Below are positions 9,737 to 16,787 of a stretch of 64,000 nucleotides of DNA, piece by piece (the first letter of the stretch is position 1; every line of letters starts with the position of its first letter). The DNA lies in contig URQU01000004.1 of the NCBI GenBank assembly GCA_900550055.1, positions 13,873-77,872 of the forward strand. The letters run 5' to 3'. This stretch comes from an uncultured Coriobacteriaceae bacterium. GTDB lineage: Bacteria > Actinomycetota > Coriobacteriia > Coriobacteriales > Eggerthellaceae. The notes beneath the pieces are model-generated. The model saw only the letters and a list, made by a program, of their open reading frames with translations. It had not been told where the DNA came from and did not search any database. A program made the position numbers and the translations under genes.

Positions 9737-10126
9737 CTAACAGGCGGGCTCGACGCCGCCGGCGCCGATGTAGTGCCTGATCGTGGCGTGGCCGCGGTCG
9801 CGGAGCCTGAAGCGCAGGCAATCGATCCTGCATGCGCCTCTCTCGACGTCGAAGCGATCGCAGAAAAGCTCCGCCGCCCGGACCAGGCGATCCGCGGCGG
9901 CTTCAACCTCCGCAAAATCGCCGCCTCCTGCGGCTACGTCCACGAGCACCGCGACGTCGCCGTCCTTCGCGACGATGTCGACGCTCTCGCCTTCGCAGCG
10001 CCAGTCCCTCGCGAGGATCTCGTAGCCCCGCGAGGCAAGGTATCTCTCCGCGATCTCCTTCACCATCGGCTCGGTCGTCATGGCCGCCCTGGCCATCCGG
10101 TCCCCGGTCTTCAGGTCGTCTGCCAT
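9737..10126 (-). CDS. YraN-like (UPF0102) protein lacking the catalytic lysine, copy 1
   Basis: 129 aa. The pattern follows the YraN nuclease fold: RYLASRGYEILARDWRCEGE, SVDIVAKDGDVAVLVDV, then EAAADRLVRAAELF and a final strand RIDCLRFRL. The first metal-binding Asp (SVDIV) is present. The family's (F)VEVK.R motif is replaced by LVDVAAGGG, so the catalytic Lys/Arg is gone. It may bind DNA ends or Holliday junctions without cutting. A paralogue with the same loss lies at 11822-12169. Start at 10126 follows GGAAAGGAACGAAG. Confidence 0.7.
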   Translation of the reverse strand: MADDLKTGDRMARAAMTTEPMVKEIAERYLASRGYEILARDWRCEGESVDIVAKDGDVAVLVDVAAGGGDFAEVEAAADRLVRAAELFCDRFDVERGACRIDCLRFRLRDRGHATIRHYIGAGGVEPAC

Positions 10127-10160
10127 CTTCGTTCCTTTCCTAGATGTTTTTTGCAAATAG

Positions 10161-10233
10161 AAAAGGCTCCCCGGGTCGCATCGACCAGGGGAGCCTTGAT
10201 AGCTCCCCTGGTTTCGCTTCCCGGGTCAGGAAG
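10161..10233 (-). promoter_or_regulatory. Family-1 structured leader (attenuator-like), copy 2
   Basis: Read on the minus strand: CTTCCTGACCCGGGAAG hairpin; then CCAGGGGAGC-TATCAA-GGCTCCCCTGG; then, sharing GGCTCCCC with the previous stem, GGCTCCCC...GGTCG-ATG-CGACC...GGGGAGCC followed by TTTTC. The last two stems exclude each other; the second is a typical intrinsic terminator. It ends 34 bases before the ATG of the 10126 gene. Confidence 0.8.
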
Positions 10234-10248
10234 GCGAGATGCCCTGGT

Positions 10249-10683
10249 CTAAAGGCCGAGAGCCTCGCGGGTCGAGTTCACGGCCTCCTTTCGCACCGTG
10301 GCGGAATCGAGCTGCTTGAACAGCGGCCCGCGCCATGCCCTCTCGTGCGCCTTTCGGAGCATCTCCACCAGGGAGACAGGGCCGTCAACCGGCCCGATCC
10401 TCACGGACCAGCTTGCGACGGCGCAACGAGACGGCTTTTCAACCGGCCCCATGTCGAAGACGTTGAGCTTATCGCCCTCTTTCCTCAGGTGAGCCGGCAG
10501 GTACACCTGGTCGTCGTAGTAGCTCACGAGCACGAGGTGGGCAGGCTTGCGCCCATCGACCTCGGTCACCCGGAACGTCCAGTACGTCGGCCTCATCTCG
10601 TAGGCCGCCAGCGAGACCTTCTCGATCAGCTGTGCGGCTACCTTGTCGGCCTCTGCCTTGATGCAGTCGTTCACTTCGAACAT
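10249..10683 (-). CDS. Unknown array protein
   Basis: 144 aa, alpha/beta, beginning MFEVNDCIKAEADKVAAQLI. The middle (TYWTFRVTEVDGRKPAHLVL, then YYDDQVYLPAHL) looks like an antiparallel sheet. No family is recognised. Preceded by a family-2 short leader and GGAAAGGAAACGGC. It is separated from the next array gene by a family-1 leader. Confidence 0.65.
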   Translation of the reverse strand: MFEVNDCIKAEADKVAAQLIEKVSLAAYEMRPTYWTFRVTEVDGRKPAHLVLVSYYDDQVYLPAHLRKEGDKLNVFDMGPVEKPSRCAVASWSVRIGPVDGPVSLVEMLRKAHERAWRGPLFKQLDSATVRKEAVNSTREALGL

Positions 10684-10697
10684 GCCGTTTCCTTTCC

Positions 10698-10745
10698 GGT
10701 CGCCTCGCGGCGACCTGTCTCAGTCGCCGCGATCGCTCGCGGTAA
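10698..10745 (-). promoter_or_regulatory. Family-2 short leader
   Basis: Minus-strand RNA can fold GCGGCGAC...GTCGCCGC (complement of 10707-10730) or GGTCGCC-GCGA-GGCGACC (10698-10715); the two share GTCGCC and cannot coexist. The second stem abuts the SD of the 10683 gene. A nearly identical copy lies at 18167-18212. Confidence 0.65.
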
Positions 10746-10809
10746 GGGTTTCGCGCAGCAAGGCGCGATGCAAGCAATGCTTGTCAGGGTGTTTTGATCT
10801 GATCAGCCC

Positions 10810-11172
10810 TTAAAGATGCCAGCTAGGGTAGGGGTCGGAGCTTCTGTACGCGATCTCTCCGCCTTCCCTGTCGAGGCGCTCGAAGCAGAACTCGTCGCAG
10901 TTGAACCATTCGACGAAGCTGCCGTCCTCGCACAACTCGAGCACCGCCTTCGCTTCGTCGGCGAAGCCCCATTGCCGCCGGCCTTCAGGCCAGAACTCGT
11001 CCCAGTGATTCTCCGGAATCGGAGTCAGGGCCGTCAGGCCGCCTGGCAGCTCGGTCTCGTCGAAACCGTCGGCATCGTCGCCCACGACTTCCTTGATGGC
11101 CTGCTTCTTCTCTGCCGAGATTCCCTTGTCAATCAGCAGGAGCAAATCGGAATGAGATACGTAGAACCCCAT
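10810..11172 (-). CDS. Unknown acidic array protein
   Basis: 120 aa starting MGFYVSHSDLLLLIDKGISAEKK; the second half is acidic and aromatic (NHWDEFWPEGRRQWGFADEAK, FVEWFNCDEFCFERL). TAGGAGGGATCGAC precedes the ATG. It begins only 11 bases after the stop of the previous cistron (11184) and shares that cistron's leader, so the two are probably translated together. No family is recognised. Confidence 0.65.
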   Translation of the reverse strand: MGFYVSHSDLLLLIDKGISAEKKQAIKEVVGDDADGFDETELPGGLTALTPIPENHWDEFWPEGRRQWGFADEAKAVLELCEDGSFVEWFNCDEFCFERLDREGGEIAYRSSDPYPSWHL

Positions 11173-11183
11173 GTCGATCCCTC

Positions 11184-11684
11184 CTACCAGTTGACGGTGA
11201 CGACGTAGGTGCCGGTTAGATCTCCCGGTTTTACGCCTACGGCAAGCCCCTGGTTTCCCAGCAGCCTCGCCAGCTCCTCGGCGTGAGTGAGTTTGAGCTT
11301 GGGCATCTCCTCGGCCCGCGCGCCGTCCTTGGAATCGACCCAAGTCGCGAATGACACGCTGCCCCATCCTTTCTTGGCGTGGTACTCGATGATCTCCATG
11401 TAGAAGGGGAGCGCCTCGGCGATGGTGTTGACCTTGCACTGGGGGTTGGCCAGCGCGTGCATCTGCTCGCCGAACGTCATCCCGCCGGGCCTCGACGGCC
11501 TTGCGCGGGAGAGCGCCTCGTCCCATTCGGAATACCAGCCGCCCTCCTCGGCCTCTCGGCCGATGGCGTCCGCCAGGTCGTCGATGACGCCGTCGGCGTC
11601 TGCGAACGTGCGGATGCCATCGTTTACGAGCGCCCAGTAGGACCCGATGGCCTCGGCCAGGCTCAATGCTTCTCCTCGTCTCAT
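11184..11684 (-). CDS. Unknown array protein
   Basis: 166 aa. The N-terminal half is helical (LAEAIGSYWALVNDGIRTFA, then DDLADAIGREAEEGGWYSEW); the C-terminal half is mixed (FYMEIIEYHAKKGWGSVSFAT, TGTYVVTVNW). SD GGAAAGGAAGC. First gene of a two-gene cassette with 10810-11172. No family is recognised. Confidence 0.65.
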   Translation of the reverse strand: MRRGEALSLAEAIGSYWALVNDGIRTFADADGVIDDLADAIGREAEEGGWYSEWDEALSRARPSRPGGMTFGEQMHALANPQCKVNTIAEALPFYMEIIEYHAKKGWGSVSFATWVDSKDGARAEEMPKLKLTHAEELARLLGNQGLAVGVKPGDLTGTYVVTVNW

Positions 11685-11716
11685 TTTGCTTCCTTTCCTA
11701 GATGTTTTGCAAATAG

Positions 11717-11790
11717 AAAAGGCTCCCCGGGTCGCATCGACCAGAGGAGCCTTAGATGGCTCCCCTGGTTTCGCTTCCCGGGTCAGGAAG
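11717..11790 (-). promoter_or_regulatory. Family-1 structured leader, copy 3
   Basis: Same three-hairpin order as 10161-10233. The antiterminator loop is CATCTA instead of TATCAA, and the terminator stem is GGCTCCTC...CGGGGAGCC followed by TTTTCTATTTGC. It stands 33 bases before the ATG at 11684. Confidence 0.8.
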
Positions 11791-11821
11791 GCGAGTGTCA
11801 AGCCGACGCCCGCAGATGGGC

Positions 11822-12169
11822 CTACTCCTGAGATACGCCCCTGTAGTGAATCAGCCTTACCTCGTTGCCGAAGGCCTGGTTGAACTTGACCCACACGATG
11901 TCGAACCTCGGGGAAAGCCCCTCGGGGACCTCGTAGCGCGCCGCGGCCTTGTTCAGCCGTGCTAAGGCGCGATCCCAGAGGGCGTTGTCGGTGCTTTCGG
12001 TCGCCACCGCGAAGACGATGTCCCCACCGTCCCTTGCGATGATGTCGGCCCCGCCTCGGGGGCAGCTCCAGCCGCGCTCCAGGATGTCATAGCCTTTGGT
12101 CTCGAAGTATCGCGCAACTACCTGTACCGGGTCGAACTCCATGTCTTTGCAACGCTCGTCCGTCGTCAT
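11822..12169 (-). CDS. YraN-like protein lacking the catalytic lysine, copy 2
   Basis: 115 aa. RYFETKGYDILERGWSCPRG, GADIIARDGGDIVFAV, ALARLNKAAARYEV and PRFDIVWVKF...VRLIHYRGV match the order of strands and helices in YraN/UPF0102. The Asp of the GEID motif is present (GADII); the expected EVK.R is AVATES. Only distantly similar to the 9737-10126 protein, so the loss is shared by a diverged pair rather than being a fresh mutation. Likely a DNA-end or junction binder, possibly anti-nuclease. Confidence 0.68.
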   Translation of the reverse strand: MTTDERCKDMEFDPVQVVARYFETKGYDILERGWSCPRGGADIIARDGGDIVFAVATESTDNALWDRALARLNKAAARYEVPEGLSPRFDIVWVKFNQAFGNEVRLIHYRGVSQE

Positions 12170-12204
12170 TTCCTGTTTCCTTTCCTAGACTTTTTTGCAA
12201 ATAG

Positions 12205-12278
12205 AAAAGGCTCCCCGGGTCGCATCGACCAGAGGAGCCTTAGATGGCTCCCCTGGTTTTGCTTCCCGGGTCAGGAAG
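12205..12278 (-). promoter_or_regulatory. Family-1 structured leader, copy 4
   Basis: Nearly identical to the 11717-11790 copy, with the terminator stem followed by TTTTCTATTTGCAAAAAAG and then the SD GGAAAGGAAACAGGAA. It lies between ardA (stop at 12287) and the YraN-like gene starting at 12169. Confidence 0.8.
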
Positions 12279-12286
12279 TGTGCCTG

Positions 12287-12982
12287 CTAGGCCGCTCGAT
12301 CGTCCTCGTCGTCGGCCTCGCCCCAGCCGTACTTGCTCTCGAAGTCATCGAGGTCGTACCAGCTGAGGTCCGGACCGTCGACGTTATGGTCGATGTAGAA
12401 ACGTTGGCACGCCGTGAGGCCTCTGCTCTCGATCATCTCGCCGTAGCGTTCGACGTCGAAGGCGCTCATGGCGTCGCCGTCGTTGTCGAGGGCGCGCGAC
12501 AGCTCGTCGTTGTACTGGAGGAACTGCCATCCGAGGTTCTCCTCGGGGCTTTCGCGGTCCACCCAGAGCTGCCCCCACCGGTCCTTCTGCCATGCGAAGT
12601 CGAAGTCGTAGCCGTAGATCGGCAGGTCGTCGACCTGTTCGATGATGTTCATAAGCTCGAGAATCGTGGAGGGGTCGTCGACGTGGTCGCACCACGCCTC
12701 GACCTTCTCCTCGGCGTCTGCGCTCATGTACTCCATCTGGCTTGCCAGCAGGTTGAGCTCGTCGAGGGACGTCCACTCGACGAACGCCGCCGTGCACCCG
12801 AACGGGGTGCCGTCGTAGTCGGAGATGTATATCTCCTCGTGCAGCTCGTCGTAGAGGCGGTGCTCCTCGAGGAAGGCCTTGATCTCGGCCGGCTCCTTGG
12901 GAAGCTCGATCCATGCGTCGTGAAGCTCGCCTTCGTTGTAATAGCCATAGTTGCCGATGCAGACGCTGATAGTCCCGCTCAT
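12287..12982 (-). CDS. ardA: ArdA-family anti-restriction protein
   Basis: 231 aa. The N-terminal ArdA signature is clear: GNYGYYNEGELHDAWIELP, IKAFLEEHRLYDELHEEIYI and SDYDG, followed by TSLDELNLLASQMEYMS. ArdA proteins are acidic DNA mimics that inhibit type I restriction enzymes and are placed in the entry region of conjugative elements. This one is longer than typical ArdA (about 165 aa), with an acidic C-terminal extension (DLDDFESKYGWGEADDEDD). SD GGAAAGGAAACGGAA. It anchors the interpretation of the array as an anti-defence region. Confidence 0.9.
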   Translation of the reverse strand: MSGTISVCIGNYGYYNEGELHDAWIELPKEPAEIKAFLEEHRLYDELHEEIYISDYDGTPFGCTAAFVEWTSLDELNLLASQMEYMSADAEEKVEAWCDHVDDPSTILELMNIIEQVDDLPIYGYDFDFAWQKDRWGQLWVDRESPEENLGWQFLQYNDELSRALDNDGDAMSAFDVERYGEMIESRGLTACQRFYIDHNVDGPDLSWYDLDDFESKYGWGEADDEDDRAA

Positions 12983-13020
12983 TTCCGTTTCCTTTCCTAG
13001 ATGGTTTTGAATGCAAATAG

Positions 13021-13093
13021 AAAAGGCTCCCCGGGTCGCATCGACCAGGGGAGCCTTGATAGCTCCCCTGGTTTGACTTCCCGGGTCTGGAAG
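13021..13093 (-). promoter_or_regulatory. Family-1 structured leader, copy 5
   Basis: CTTCCAGACCCGGGAAG, CCAGGGGAGC-TATCAA-GGCTCCCCTGG and the overlapping GGCTCCCC...GGGGAGCC-TTTTCTATTTGC terminator, 39 bases before ardA. Confidence 0.8.
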
Positions 13094-13117
13094 TGCCTTG
13101 CGGCTTCGTATCGGGGC

Positions 13118-13321
13118 TTAGCAAAAAAGATATGCAAAGCTGCTAGGGTCGAGTTTGCACTCGGGGCACCCTTGGCATGTCCCGAGGTCGTTGTATATGC
13201 AGCCTGATGAGCTGAACTCTTCCACGACCTCGCCTTGAGAGATGACTTTCGCCATATCGCCGTCGACGCGGTAGAGCGTGTCGGGCTTCTGGCTCGAATC
13301 GAGTCTGCATTGTGCGGTCAT
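13118..13321 (-). CDS. Small Cys-rich protein (first gene of block C)
   Basis: 67 aa starting MTAQCRLDSSQKPDTLYRVD. The C-terminal half holds CIYNDLGTCQGCPEC, a likely metal site. SD GAAGGAGCGGAAA. It lies directly behind the block C promoter and family-2 leader. The equivalent first genes of blocks A and B (19491 and 16397) are unrelated in sequence, so the leader and not the gene is conserved. Confidence 0.6.
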   Translation of the reverse strand: MTAQCRLDSSQKPDTLYRVDGDMAKVISQGEVVEEFSSSGCIYNDLGTCQGCPECKLDPSSFAYLFC

Positions 13322-13490
13322 TTTCCGCTCCTTCCCGGCCTCCGCTTCCGCGGCGGCCATAACGATAGGTCGCCGCGTCCGCTTAGGACACGGAAAGGAC
13401 GGACTGCGTTTGCAGTCTATCCAGATGTCAATGTGCGCTCCTTTACTGGCGTGATGCAGGATGCGCACGGTGCAATCAAATTATACCACT
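13322..13490 (-). promoter_or_regulatory. Block C promoter and family-2 long leader
   Basis: Extended -10 TGGTATAAT (TATAAT is the complement of 13480-13485) with no clear -35. Just downstream is GCACCGTGCGC, and a hairpin whose ends are GTGCGC/GCGCAC (13433-13468). Near the gene two stems compete: 13350-13376 (GCGGCGACC...GGCCGCCGC) and 13337-13358 (GGCC...GGCC), the latter touching the SD GGGAAGGAG. The same layout occurs at 16398-16560 and 19492-19660. Confidence 0.7.
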
Positions 13491-13619
13491 TGGACGCTCG
13501 ACCAGGGCGTTTCGCTCCATGATCTGCTCGTTCTCGCGGGCGCGGTAGGCTGCGGCGGCGGTCGCGGAGCGCCCGGAGCTGCGCCCGATGATCTTGGCGC
13601 TGAGGTGGTAGTCCGCCAT
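13476..13619 (-). pseudogene. Truncated MobA/MobL (MobQ-type) relaxase
   Basis: Only 47 codons remain: MADYHLSAKIIGRSSGRSAT then AAAAYRARENEQIMERN. This is the start of the MobA/MobL relaxase family, including the catalytic Tyr region (ADYHL). A GGAAGGGGGCGGC SD is still present. The frame ends (SGII stop) at the block C promoter, so the rest was lost when that promoter segment joined. It is a relic of a mobilisation module different from the large relaxase at 32131. Confidence 0.7.
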
Positions 13620-13767
13620 GCCAGCCGCCCCCTTCCGAACGGTCGTCGTCTTCGTGTTTGCGGCAAGGGCGAAAGCCCGCGCAGGCGCGCAGATCGCGCC
13701 GGAGCCGCAAGGGCGGAACGCCCGCGCAGCGAGAAACAACAGCATGATTCTGTGCATCGCATTCCCC

Positions 13768-13876
13768 TGATCGGAGGTCTGGGGCGGGATGGGTCCCCAG
13801 ACCTCCGATCAACGGAATGGGTCGCGGTGCAGTCGATATTGCCATGCACCGCGCTTTGCCGGTGCGGTGCATGGCA
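13768..13876. repeat. Two perfect palindromes beside the relaxase relic
   Basis: First palindrome: 17-base arms 13768-13784 (TGATCGGAGGTCTGGGG) and 13795-13811. Second: 13-base arms 13840-13852 (TGCCATGCACCGC) and 13864-13876. Neither is followed by a T-run. Their position 150-260 bases 5' of a MobQ-type relaxase start is where oriT of such modules lies, so they may be a relict oriT. Confidence 0.55.
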
Positions 13877-13943
13877 GGCTCCTTCTTCCTATGGGATAGG
13901 TCTGTGTTCCGCCCTTGGCTAAGCTGCCGATCTTCTCCAGCAT
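13809..13943 (-). CDS. Possible truncated small array ORF
   Basis: 44 codons from ATG 13943 (MLEKIGSLAKGGTQTYPIG...) with the array-type SD GGAAAGGATACGG, behind a family-1 leader. The second half overlaps the palindromes and looks non-coding, so this is probably the 5' remnant of an array gene whose body was replaced by the mobilisation relic. Confidence 0.35.
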   Translation of the reverse strand: MLEKIGSLAKGGTQTYPIGRRSLPCTAPAKRGAWQYRLHRDPFR

Positions 13944-13977
13944 ATTCCGTATCCTTTCCTAGATGTTTCGCAAATAG

Positions 13978-14049
13978 AAAAGGCTCCCAAGTCGTCCGAC
14001 CAGGGGAGCCTTAGATAGCTCCCCTGGTTTGGCTTCCCGGGTCAGGAAG
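13978..14049 (-). promoter_or_regulatory. Family-1 structured leader, copy 6
   Basis: Terminator-loop variant GGTCGGACGACTTGGGAGCC with CCAGGGGAGC-TATCTA-GGCTCCCCTGG upstream. It stands before the truncated ORF at 13943, so the leader has outlived its gene. Confidence 0.75.
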
Positions 14050-14392
14050 GCGTGCTGCCGTTCAGTTTGCGGAACTCGGCATCGATTCTGCTTGCGAGTT
14101 CACTGCTCGCTTTGCCGATCCTGGCTCCGAACTCCGACTTGGAGATTCTGTACTGCGGTTCAAGCTGCAGCCTCGATTGCTTGACGAGCCCTAGTGACTT
14201 CCAATCGTCTAGAATGATTGACTTGAAGGGCGTATCGCCAATCTTCGAGGTGATTTTGAAGCAAAGATACGCATCCCCGTCCTCGTTGTATGCGAGGACG
14301 GGTCTCGCCTTGCCTTTGCTTGGATTGTCCGCGAAGCGAACGTAGGCTATCCATACCTCCCATTGCTCAGGGCGCGGGGTAGAGCTCGTCAT
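14042..14392 (-). CDS. PemK/MazF-like toxin
   Basis: 116 aa. QWEVWIAYVRFADNPSKGKA, RPVLAYNEDGDAYLCFKITS and the basic C-terminal helix match the PemK/MazF-like endoribonuclease fold, including the RPVL strand and the K/RP motif. The ATG at 14392 lies 26 bases inside the upstream antitoxin gene, a normal toxin-antitoxin arrangement. The expected target is mRNA. The family-1 leader copy 6 overlaps its 3' end. Confidence 0.72.
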   Translation of the reverse strand: MTSSTPRPEQWEVWIAYVRFADNPSKGKARPVLAYNEDGDAYLCFKITSKIGDTPFKSIILDDWKSLGLVKQSRLQLEPQYRISKSEFGARIGKASSELASRIDAEFRKLNGSTPS

Positions 14393-14684
14393 AGACGTCG
14401 TCCTCCTCGCAGTATTCCTCGGCGGGAAGCACGGTGCGGCCATGCTCGTCGGCTTCGCCGACGATTCTTGCCTTGACGTCCTTTGGATCCATGGGCTTCG
14501 GGTACCCATGGGGTCCATTGCCTCCGAATGTGGCCTCAAAAGGCAGTTCGCCCCTCTCGACGCACTTGACGAGAAAATCGTTGACGGCATCGCTAAGGGA
14601 GACCCCCCAGCGCGAGCATAGCTTTTCAGCTTCGTTCTTCGTATCCTGCGAGACCATGGCCTCAACGATAGCGTCCCTAGCCAT
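14367..14684 (-). CDS. RelB/DinJ-like antitoxin
   Basis: 105 aa. MARDAIVEAMVSQDTKNEAE, KLCSRWGVSLSDAVNDFLVK and ELPFEATF follow the RelB/DinJ ribbon-helix-helix plus toxin-binding pattern; the tail is acidic (EEYCEEDDVYDELYP). ATG 14684 has GGAGGGCTTT as SD. An in-frame GTG at 14762 with the array-type SD GAAAGGAGAAGGAA would add 26 residues; I prefer 14684 because the family starts there. Paired here with a MazF-like rather than RelE-like toxin. Confidence 0.72.
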   Translation of the reverse strand: MARDAIVEAMVSQDTKNEAEKLCSRWGVSLSDAVNDFLVKCVERGELPFEATFGGNGPHGYPKPMDPKDVKARIVGEADEHGRTVLPAEEYCEEDDVYDELYPAP

Positions 14685-14720
14685 AAAGCCCTCCTTCGTA
14701 AGATGCCTGTTCGCACCACG

Positions 14721-14749
14721 AGTGTATAGGGCGGCATGACGCCTTTCAA
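14721..14749 (-). promoter_or_regulatory. Internal promoter of the toxin-antitoxin pair
   Basis: Minus-strand TTGAAA (complement of 14744-14749), a 17-base spacer and TACACT (14721-14726). It sits between the family-1 leader and the antitoxin ATG, so this pair can be expressed without read-through of the leader. This is unlike the other cassettes. Confidence 0.5.
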
Positions 14750-14794
14750 GCAACGCTTCCACTTCCTTCTCCTTTCGTCCGAGCTTAATTCACG

Positions 14795-14865
14795 AAAGGC
14801 TCCCGGGTCGCTTGCGACCAAGGAGCCTCGTTAGGCTCCCTGGTTTGGCTTCCCGGGTCAGGAAG
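14795..14865 (-). promoter_or_regulatory. Family-1 structured leader, copy 7
   Basis: CCAGGGAGCC-TAACGA-GGCTCCTTGG overlapping GGCTCCTTGGTCGCAAGCGACC then CGGGAGCCTTTCG. Stem lengths and the inner GGTCGC/GCGACC pair differ from other copies but pairing is kept on both sides, which supports a structured RNA or ssDNA. Confidence 0.75.
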
Positions 14866-14905
14866 GGGGGCATCACCGAGATGCCCGCGTGGCCTTGAGA
14901 GGCGG

Positions 14906-15301
14906 TTAGGCGATGGCCATGAGGGCCTCGTAGGCCGCGATATGCAGCCCGTCCAGCCCAGTGAACTCTCCGAACCGTGCGACCTGCCATAGCTTGTCCA
15001 GCTCGATCTCCTTCCAGATCTGGTCGGCGAACAGCAGGAACACGTCGTCGGGGATGCCCCGCATGCCTCGGCCGTCGATGAGCGGCTGAAGCTCTTCGGC
15101 GATGTCGAAGCCCATATATGCGTCGTAGGCTTGCCGCGCAAGCTCGTCATCGTCAGCATCCGGCCCGACGTTTAAGGTCACGATCAAGTCCTCGCCGCCC
15201 GGCGTGTGCCGTTCAAGCTCGACGTATCCGCCGTCCTCATAGGGGCCGTGGATTTCCCAGCCGAGGCGTTCGATGAGGTCCGTCGATTCCTCCGGAACCA
15301 T
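14906..15301 (-). CDS. Unknown array protein, coupled to the preceding gene
   Basis: 131 aa, starting MVPEESTDLIERLGWEIHGP. A strand-rich N-terminus (GGYVELERHTPGGEDLIVTL) is followed by helices. The ATG at 15301 lies two bases after the TGA of the 15304-15870 gene, so it depends on that gene's translation and has no leader of its own. No family is recognised. Confidence 0.65.
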   Translation of the reverse strand: MVPEESTDLIERLGWEIHGPYEDGGYVELERHTPGGEDLIVTLNVGPDADDDELARQAYDAYMGFDIAEELQPLIDGRGMRGIPDDVFLLFADQIWKEIELDKLWQVARFGEFTGLDGLHIAAYEALMAIA

Positions 15302-15303
15302 GA

Positions 15304-15870
15304 TCACGCCTCGTTTCCGGGCACCGGGCCCATCCAGTCGACGGTCTCGCAAGGCTCGTCGTCCACGTCGTCGTTCCAGACGTGGATTTTGACCTGCTCC
15401 TCGGCTCCGTCGTTCATGCGGTCGACCTCCACGATCGCGACGGCGACGAACTCGCCATCGCCGTCGTAGAAGCCGATCGAGAGCCCTTGGTGCCCGTTGG
15501 GCGCCTCGGAGCCCCAGCGCTTGGCGACGATCTTGCCGTAACGCATCTCCTCGACGCACTCCGAAGCATCGCTTCGCCACATGGCCAGAGCCGCCTGCCC
15601 TCCTTGCTCGGTCGCCGCGTCCCAGCCCGTCTCCGGGTCGGGCGCATCGCCGCAGGGCCGATCCGGGTCGATGTCGCGGATCACTGAATCGGTGAACCGG
15701 AGCTCCTTGTCGAGGCCTTGGCTAAACGCGCCGCCGGCGTCGTAGAGCTCCCTGAACCTGTCGCCCGCGTCCATCGCATCCTCGGCCAGCACGTATCTGA
15801 CCGCGTGAGCCGTCTCGGAGACGTAGACCGGGTGCCATCTGAGGCCTTCTTCCTGCTGCTGCTTGCTCAT
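15304..15870 (-). CDS. Unknown array protein
   Basis: 188 aa, acidic, starting MSKQQQEEGLRWHPVYVSET. The middle carries AEDAMDAGDRFRELYDAGGA and the C-terminal part a sheet (LSIGFYDGDGEFVAVAIVEV). SD GAAAGGAAAAGGAA. It forms a two-gene cassette with 14906-15301 behind a family-1 leader. The many Asp/Glu fit a DNA-mimic type, but no family is recognised. Confidence 0.65.
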   Translation of the reverse strand: MSKQQQEEGLRWHPVYVSETAHAVRYVLAEDAMDAGDRFRELYDAGGAFSQGLDKELRFTDSVIRDIDPDRPCGDAPDPETGWDAATEQGGQAALAMWRSDASECVEEMRYGKIVAKRWGSEAPNGHQGLSIGFYDGDGEFVAVAIVEVDRMNDGAEEQVKIHVWNDDVDDEPCETVDWMGPVPGNEA

Positions 15871-15902
15871 TTCCTTTTCCTTTCGTCCGAGTTTAAGATC
15901 CG

Positions 15903-15975
15903 AAAGGCTCCCGGGGTCGTTGTCGACCAGGGGAGCCTTGATAGCTCCCCTGGTTTTGCTTCCCGGGTCAGGAAG
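15903..15975 (-). promoter_or_regulatory. Family-1 structured leader, copy 8
   Basis: CTTCCTGACCCGGGAAG, CCAGGGGAGC-TATCAA-GGCTCCCCTGG and a terminator with inner stem GGTCG-ACAA-CGACC then CCGGGAGCCTTTCGG. It precedes the 15870 gene by 33 bases. Confidence 0.8.
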
Positions 15976-16004
15976 GCCGGTATCGCGGTGATACCGGCAG
16001 AGGT

Positions 16005-16397
16005 TTAGCAGGTCCCGTTTTCGCGGAACTCCGTCAGAGAAGACCGTTCGATGGCTTCGTTTCCGGCAGCTTCCTTGAGTTCGGAGCGGCTTTCTCTTCG
16101 ATCAGACGGCACATTGGCCCAGAGCCAGTCTGGACCGATGGGGTAGAGCCCGCGCCCGTCTGCGCGATAGACCAGCAAGCGCCCGTCCGCATCTTCCGTG
16201 AACGAGTCGCTTTCCGGGTCGTATCGCATGCACGAGCAGCCGTTAAGCTCGTTGACGATGGCCGAAACCTTGCAAGCCTCGGCCTTGTCGAAGAGGACCC
16301 CTGCGAAGCGGGCCTCTTCGATTGGGATGAACCCATCGAAAGCGCCTATGCCGTCGATGGAGACCTTGACCGGCCTGCATCCCTTAGGTGATTTCAT
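16005..16397 (-). CDS. Unknown protein, first gene of block B
   Basis: 130 aa from ATG 16397 (GGAAGGAGCATGAC). MKSPKGCRPVKVSIDGIGAF opens a beta-rich domain; CKVSAIVNELNGCSC may hold a metal or disulfide. No family is recognised. It follows directly on the block B promoter and family-2 leader. Confidence 0.6.
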   Translation of the reverse strand: MKSPKGCRPVKVSIDGIGAFDGFIPIEEARFAGVLFDKAEACKVSAIVNELNGCSCMRYDPESDSFTEDADGRLLVYRADGRGLYPIGPDWLWANVPSDRRESRSELKEAAGNEAIERSSLTEFRENGTC

Positions 16398-16560
16398 GTC
16401 ATGCTCCTTCCCGGCCGTCGCTTCAGCGGCGGCCAACTAGATTGGTCGCCGCGTCTGCTGTCGACGCGGTTAGGTTTTGACGTCAAACCTATCCTGTTTT
16501 GAAGGTGCGCCCCTTCCTGGCTGTGTTTTGGGCGCACGGTGCAAGGCGATTGTAGCATAC
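16398..16560 (-). promoter_or_regulatory. Block B promoter and family-2 long leader
   Basis: Extended -10 TGCTACAAT (complement of 16549-16554), then GCACCGTGCGC and a GTGCGC.../...GCGCAC hairpin (16505-16537). Competing stems near the gene are 16426-16452 and 16413-16434, the second touching GGGAAGGAG. Same plan as blocks A and C, with base-pair-preserving differences. Confidence 0.7.
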
Positions 16561-16574
16561 GGGAAGGGGTGGCC

Positions 16575-16787
16575 TTAGGGAACGTCGAGCGCCCCGTCTT
16601 TTCGCAGGGCGGCCAAAACCGTCTGCGCCACGGCGTCCAGCCCGCACGCGTTCGCGACCCTCGCCGCCTCGGCCGCGTCAAGCGTCGCGTCCCGTGTTGT
16701 TTCGCCCGCTTCGCGTCGATGTCCCGCCGGCTTCTCACCAAACTTGCGCCAATTTTGTACCAGAACCCCACCAGCGACACGCCGCAC
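16575..16787 (-). CDS. Possible small or degenerate ORF between blocks A and B
   Basis: 70 codons from a GTG at 16787 with no good SD; the frame is open about 90 bases further upstream without a start. The end (TRDATLDAAEAARVANACGL then DAVAQTVLAALRKDG) has coding-like helices. It may be the C-terminal remnant of a larger gene. The whole 16560-16936 stretch otherwise holds nothing I can support. Confidence 0.3.
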   Translation of the reverse strand: MRRVAGGVLVQNWRKFGEKPAGHRREAGETTRDATLDAAEAARVANACGLDAVAQTVLAALRKDGALDVP

